This document shows, in pieces, positions 9,158 through 12,706 of a DNA stretch of 12,706 nucleotides. Under the pieces are notes generated by a model that did not search any database, had not been told where the DNA came from, and saw only the letters and a program-made list of their open reading frames with translations. The position numbers and the translations under genes are program-made. Location: contig JAQIWT010001071.1 of NCBI GenBank assembly GCA_034696485.1, positions 1 to 12,706 on the forward strand, read 5' to 3'. The first letter of the stretch is position 1, and each line of letters starts with the position of its first letter. This DNA is from Isohypsibius dastychi (taxonomy: Eukaryota > Tardigrada > Eutardigrada > Parachela > Isohypsibiidae).

Positions 9158-11023
9158 TTAGGTCTTTTGCCAGTTTGGAATGACAAATTCACTGCTCCGA
9201 CAAGTAACTTGGATTTCGGTGAACTGTGGACGTCTTTCAGGCTTAGCATCCCAGCACTTGCGAATGAGACCATCCAGCATGCCCGAGACGCCTCTTCGAA
9301 CTGTTGGTCGGTTTCCCAGTTTTGCGTAGTTAGCAGCTGCAAAAGGGCCTCGACCACCAAAGTTCTTCCATTGATCAAAGTATGGCTCCTGTTCCGCTAC
9401 CACTTCATTCAGCATCACTCCAAAAGAATAGACATCGGACTTTGGGCCGTTCGGCGAAGCCGAGTCCAGCAGTTCGGGTGCCATATATCCAGCCGTTCCA
9501 CCGTTTCCGTCATCCTCATCTTTCTTTACCGCTGACAAAGTTGATCCTTTTCCTCGCAAGTTCGCCAGCCCGAAGTCAGTGATCTTTGCTATGTAATCTT
9601 CGGTGATCAAGATGTTGGCCGGCTTTAAGTCTCCGTGAACGACGCCGACATCGTGGAGAGCTGTCATTCCATCGACGATTCCAATGATGATATTCTTCTT
9701 CACCCGTCCATCCGCGAGCTTAACCTCGATTGCTTGGTCCTCGCAGTAATGCAACAAATGACTCAAACTGCCCAACCTAACCCATTCCATCACGATACAA
9801 GGTGGTTCGAGGCAGTAGCCGTAGAACTGAACCAGGTTTGGATGATGGCCTAGCCTGGCAAGAACAGAAATCTCTCTCGAAAATCCAGCTTTTTCGCGCT
9901 TTGTCAACTGAATCGCTTTGAGTTCTTTAACGGCGACTTGCTTTCCACCCCATTCAGCTTTACTCACCCAGCTGAACGCGCCTGTTCCTAGGTCACCTCT
10001 GGCCTTCAAGTTCAAAGTAGAATACTCGATCCTGGGAACTTCGGCAGACACAGCAACTTCACTTTCTGATTCGAGCGCTCTGAAGGCGTTCTTTATTGCG
10101 ACAGTATCATCTTTGTTAGATTTTGGGAAAACTGGCTCGGTGATCCTCTCCCGCTGCTGTTTTTCGCATGCTACGGCGAATGCGTGTTCGTTAAGACGCA
10201 TTTCCCAGTAGTCGTCCCGCGCGCGTTGTTGCTGCCCCTGTTGAATGTGTTCAATAGCGTCGGGACTACTTTTCCAGCGCATATCCAGAGAGCCATCTTT
10301 TTTGTAATGGAGCCCTGCCGGTGATAAACTGAGCCGTCCGAGGTCTACATTGATTCGCTGCATTGCGCAAGCTTTGGAAGAGTTATAGCGCATATCCAAA
10401 GTGCCATCTTTTTTGTATTGCTGGCTTGCAGCTCCTTGCTCGGCCGAGGTTGAGTTTTTCGATGAGTTGAACCGCATATCCAATGACCCATCCTTTTTGA
10501 GGTGCGCATCGGCTACTGGTTTGGGGAGTAGGTTCGTTTCTGACAAAGGTGGAGAGACTGGCTTCAATATGATTCGCGGATAAACAAAGATTTTACTCAC
10601 CGGCAACTGCACTCTTAGATGATGCGAAGCGCATATCCGGGGTGCCGTCTTTTTTAAGATGAAGATCTGACGTGACGGAGACAACCGGTGACGGAGGAGC
10701 TGAAAAAACAATGCAACATTTGCGTGGTTGACATGAAACGTGCAGAGTATCTTACAAGCCACTGCGTTCTTCGACGAAGCATATCGCATGTCCGGCGTTC
10801 CATCCTTTTTAAGGTGGAGGTCTGACGCGTAAGCTGAACTGTGGCCAGTTCCAGCCACCGAGGATGATGAATAACCACTGGAGGTAGACATCGCTGGCAT
10901 GGAGGGGGCGGCTGACGCAGCAGAAGAAATGCTGGATGAGCTTGGCGGACCACTTGATGAAGCGCTTTTGGAAGATGCAAAACGCATATCGAGACCACCA
11001 TCTTTTCGGTAATGAAGTGCCAT
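9158..11023 (-). CDS. KDGxxDMR-repeat protein with C-terminal TKL-like protein kinase, 3 exons, 582 aa
   Basis: Exons, in coding order: 11023-10756, 10699-10601, 10539-9158. Both introns are phase 1, and an in-frame TAG lies just upstream of the ATG. The N-terminal half holds six copies of a roughly 19-residue motif (consensus LHxKKDGxxDMRxxSSK) at about residues 3, 69, 102, 134, 162 and 199, with a Ser-rich linker (22-60). The third copy is in exon 2, which an unspliced reading hides in the wrong frame. A protein kinase domain follows (about 298-575): GDLGTGAFSWV, VAVK (Lys327), HGDLKPANI (424-432, Asp426), DFG (444-446) and MAPE. Gly replaces Arg in HRD, making it a non-RD kinase of TKL type, and the activation loop has an acidic/Gly insert. 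Catalytic residues look intact. KDGxPDMR repeats recur in large eukaryotic proteins without an agreed function. The C-terminus may instead splice from 9209 to 9117-9082 (577 aa). Confidence 0.9.
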   Translation of the reverse strand: MALHYRKDGGLDMRFASSKSASSSGPPSSSSISSAASAAPSMPAMSTSSGYSSSSVAGTGHSSAYASDLHLKKDGTPDMRYASSKNAVACKILCTFHVNHANVALFFQLLRHRLSPSRQIFILKKTAPRICASHHLRVQLPVSKIFVYPRIILKPVSPPLSETNLLPKPVADAHLKKDGSLDMRFNSSKNSTSAEQGAASQQYKKDGTLDMRYNSSKACAMQRINVDLGRLSLSPAGLHYKKDGSLDMRWKSSPDAIEHIQQGQQQRARDDYWEMRLNEHAFAVACEKQQRERITEPVFPKSNKDDTVAIKNAFRALESESEVAVSAEVPRIEYSTLNLKARGDLGTGAFSWVSKAEWGGKQVAVKELKAIQLTKREKAGFSREISVLARLGHHPNLVQFYGYCLEPPCIVMEWVRLGSLSHLLHYCEDQAIEVKLADGRVKKNIIIGIVDGMTALHDVGVVHGDLKPANILITEDYIAKITDFGLANLRGKGSTLSAVKKDEDDGNGGTAGYMAPELLDSASPNGPKSDVYSFGVMLNEVVAEQEPYFDQWKNFGGRGPFAAANYAKLGNRPTVRRGVSGMLDGLIRKCWDAKPERRPQFTEIQVTCRSSEFVIPNWQKT

Positions 11024-11283
11024 TGCTTCCTGATGCAGTTGCTATACCGTGTGACTGCGCAGCTAACGTGAAGAGTATCCCGAATAGAAGACTAAATTGT
11101 GTTGCAAGTCATCGCTGTCAGTTGTGCTGATATAGCCCATCGACAACCGGAACGCAATCAAGTAGAACATCTGTGGCCTTCGGCAAAGGCAACAAGGGTC
11201 GCGAGCCACACAACTGCCCCAACTGCTTCCAAGCCGGCGTGGTTCCGGATCAAGGCGGTGACTAATCTGCGAACGAGCAGGAT
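11024..11283. promoter_or_regulatory. Divergent spacer, probable shared promoter region
   Basis: About 260 bp separate the start codons of the minus-strand kinase gene and the plus-strand binding-protein gene, so both promoters and leaders must lie here unless there are further non-coding exons. A plus-strand frame is open at 11099-11290 but ends at TAA without joining the downstream gene. No specific regulatory motif was recognised. Confidence 0.4.
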
Positions 11284-12481
11284 ATGTTAATATTGAATGG
11301 AGTAGTTAAATGGATAATGACAGCTTGGTTGCTTCTTTCGTCATTTGTTGCGTCGGTTTGAGTAGTTCCACACGCTGAAAGCGTGACTATTCTTTGATCA
11401 GCTGTGCGACAAAACTAATACCCCTGGTGTATCAAAAAACAACTGGGAAACGATCTCTCACAAAGTCGCAGCGCGTTGCGCGAAAACAGGTTCACAAAAC
11501 GGTTCACCGTAATGTATTATAACGGGGTTCCTCACAAATTTCCAACCTGAGGGGCACTGGAAACTGCACCACCAGCGTCATGACAGCTCTGATGGCTCTG
11601 CAGCCTGGCGGTAATTAAAAACTGGTGTACTTTCAATGATCTAGAAACTTCGACTGCCTGACTTGGCGACCATTGTTCAAAGGTCAATGAATCTCAGAGA
11701 TTCAGTTTTGTTATTTCGAGTGATACTTTTGTACATTGCGAAGCAGTCCATGCTAGTAGCCATGCGGTGAAAAAATCAGCAGTATTGTGTGGAACTCTGG
11801 TTGTACGTGGTCAGACACACCAGATTTTGCTTGATCAGACGAATTTGTGTAGCAGCTCGTCCGAATAAGACTAGCATTCAAAATCTGCACTTCGTTGTCA
11901 CTCTTCGATTCAACAGTGTTTCTAGCTGGCGCAAATGTCAGCCGATTAACTCGGAAGTTACTGAAAACGCGTTATTTTCGGAGATCAACTCCGAAGAGCG
12001 TAACCGTCCTGGCGTACTACGTCAGGCACCTCGACCACTGAGTTTTTTCGGGTAAGCTAATTCACCTGACTACAAGGCAGCATTTCGCGTATGATTATTT
12101 AGGGGCTCCACATGCACAAAAATCCAGGCCATTTGGGCGGATGTTCAAGCAAACAATCGATTCGTCCTGACCATCGCTGGAGGTGTGGAAAAAGTGCGAC
12201 AAAGCGCTTTCGGCTCTCCCAGTATCGCGACCTTTCTTGAGCCATATCTTGGCTGCAACTTGACCCTTACGGATAAACTGATCTTTGAACAGTTCAGTGC
12301 GTTGGCCGTCCAACAAGGTACGTTATAGCTTACTTGTGAGGCTCATGTAACATAACCTAATAACGTTCTTTCCGTTTGAGGTTCTGATCTACGAAAACTT
12401 CTGTCGCTAGCCACGTTAAAGTTGGTGGAGGATGGGATTTTGCAGAACTTATTCAACAAGTGGAATATCAGATTACTGTAA
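11284..12481 (+). CDS. Secreted solute-binding / glutamate-receptor LBD-like protein with an in-frame TGA (possible pseudogene)
   Basis: Preferred exons: 11284-11355, 11402-11508, 11552-11610, 11645-11766, 11942-12051, 12103-12317, 12381-12481. Phases agree and most introns are 34-62 nt. The product is about 261 codons: a signal peptide (hydrophobic 13-22, likely cut after VAS), then one bilobed SBP_bac_3/iGluR-type domain with no membrane segments. Lobe 1 has the pattern TALMALQPGE, then LGDHCSKVNESQR (Arg98) and a VISSDTF strand. Lobe 2 has GGST (157-160), a GGVEKVRQ helix, ATFLEPYLG (Glu203), then ALAVQQGSDLRKLL and LKLVEDGILQNLFNKW before the TAA. Arg98, Ser159/Thr160 and Glu203 correspond to the amino-acid-binding residues of glutamate receptors. 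Codon 85 (11659-11661) is TGA inside lobe 1. A stop-free alternative (11706-11766 then 11815-12051) keeps frame but loses the Arg98 region. Lobe 2 is the firm part; whether the gene is functional is open. Confidence 0.6.
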
Positions 12482-12706
12482 GCAGGATTCTTCGGAGCAC
12501 TTCTTCAACTGTATCTCTCTGCGGTAAATGGTCAGAGTCAGTTCTTGTTCTGAGGCGGTGGGTGAGCTGTATTGGTTGATGGCCGGACCTAAACGGCTAG
12601 TTCAGATCACAATTCTTTCAAGATTGTAGCTTCAAAGCTTACTTGTAACCAGTCTGGACTTTCCACACTGAACCCTTTCGCGGGGGGGGGGGGGGGGGGG
12701 GTGGCC
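12482..12706. other. 3' flank ending in a 20-G homopolymer
   Basis: Downstream of the TAA no AATAAA and no domain-bearing frame was found. Positions 12682-12701 are an uninterrupted run of 20 G followed by TGGCC at the window edge. Such a run may be real or an assembly or sequencing limit. Confidence 0.6.

Noticed and set aside
11284-11355. Hydrophobic stretch read as the M3 pore helix of an ionotropic glutamate receptor
   Set aside because: It begins with ATG, fits a signal peptide with a VAS cleavage site, and the next exon is hydrophilic without the SYTANLAAF-type signature. There is no room upstream for lobe 1 in that model.
12482-12535. Hydrophobic frame after the TAA of the binding-protein gene, taken as a receptor M4 helix
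   Set aside because: It is separated by a stop with no splice that removes it in phase and keeps the hydrophobic stretch. A soluble binding protein is expected to end right after NKW. A weak alternative exon after 12534 has charged residues inside the would-be helix.

Overview
The window is eukaryotic. Four genes are split by GT-AG introns, and their reading frames and phases only join up after splicing. Gene content points to an animal or a close unicellular relative: a TTLL12 orthologue, a tyrosine-rich transmembrane adaptor resembling Cbp/PAG1 of the Src-Csk pathway, a TKL-type kinase preceded by KDGxxDMR repeats, and a secreted solute-binding protein related to glutamate-receptor ligand-binding domains. 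Short introns (many 43-100 nt) and close spacing suggest a compact genome, perhaps an early-branching marine animal such as a sponge. The species cannot be settled from the sequence.

Layout: 1-603 has nothing recognised. 604-1075 is a tandem repeat array with an 8-bp core, 48-57-bp units and a 100-bp higher-order period. 1076-2058 is mostly non-coding, with a possible decayed NADAR-like fragment (1415-1742) and a poly(A) signal for the next gene. 2059-4364 (minus) is a seven-exon, 424-residue membrane adaptor. 4365-5050 is a divergent spacer. 5051-8822 (plus) is an eight-exon, 619-residue TTLL12. 9158-11023 (minus) is a three-exon, 582-residue repeat-kinase protein. 11284-12481 (plus) is a seven-exon secreted binding protein whose best homology-guided model carries one in-frame TGA. 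12482-12706 is 3' flank ending in a 20-G run.

The genes alternate in strand, so promoters are shared at 4365-5050 and 11024-11283 and 3' ends converge at 8823-9157. I see no operon-like functional link. Two genes (adaptor and kinase) are signalling proteins, one (TTLL12) is a tubulin-ligase-like/SET-like protein, and one is probably a secreted ligand binder. All exon boundaries come from phase matching, splice motifs and remembered family sequences, without any database search.
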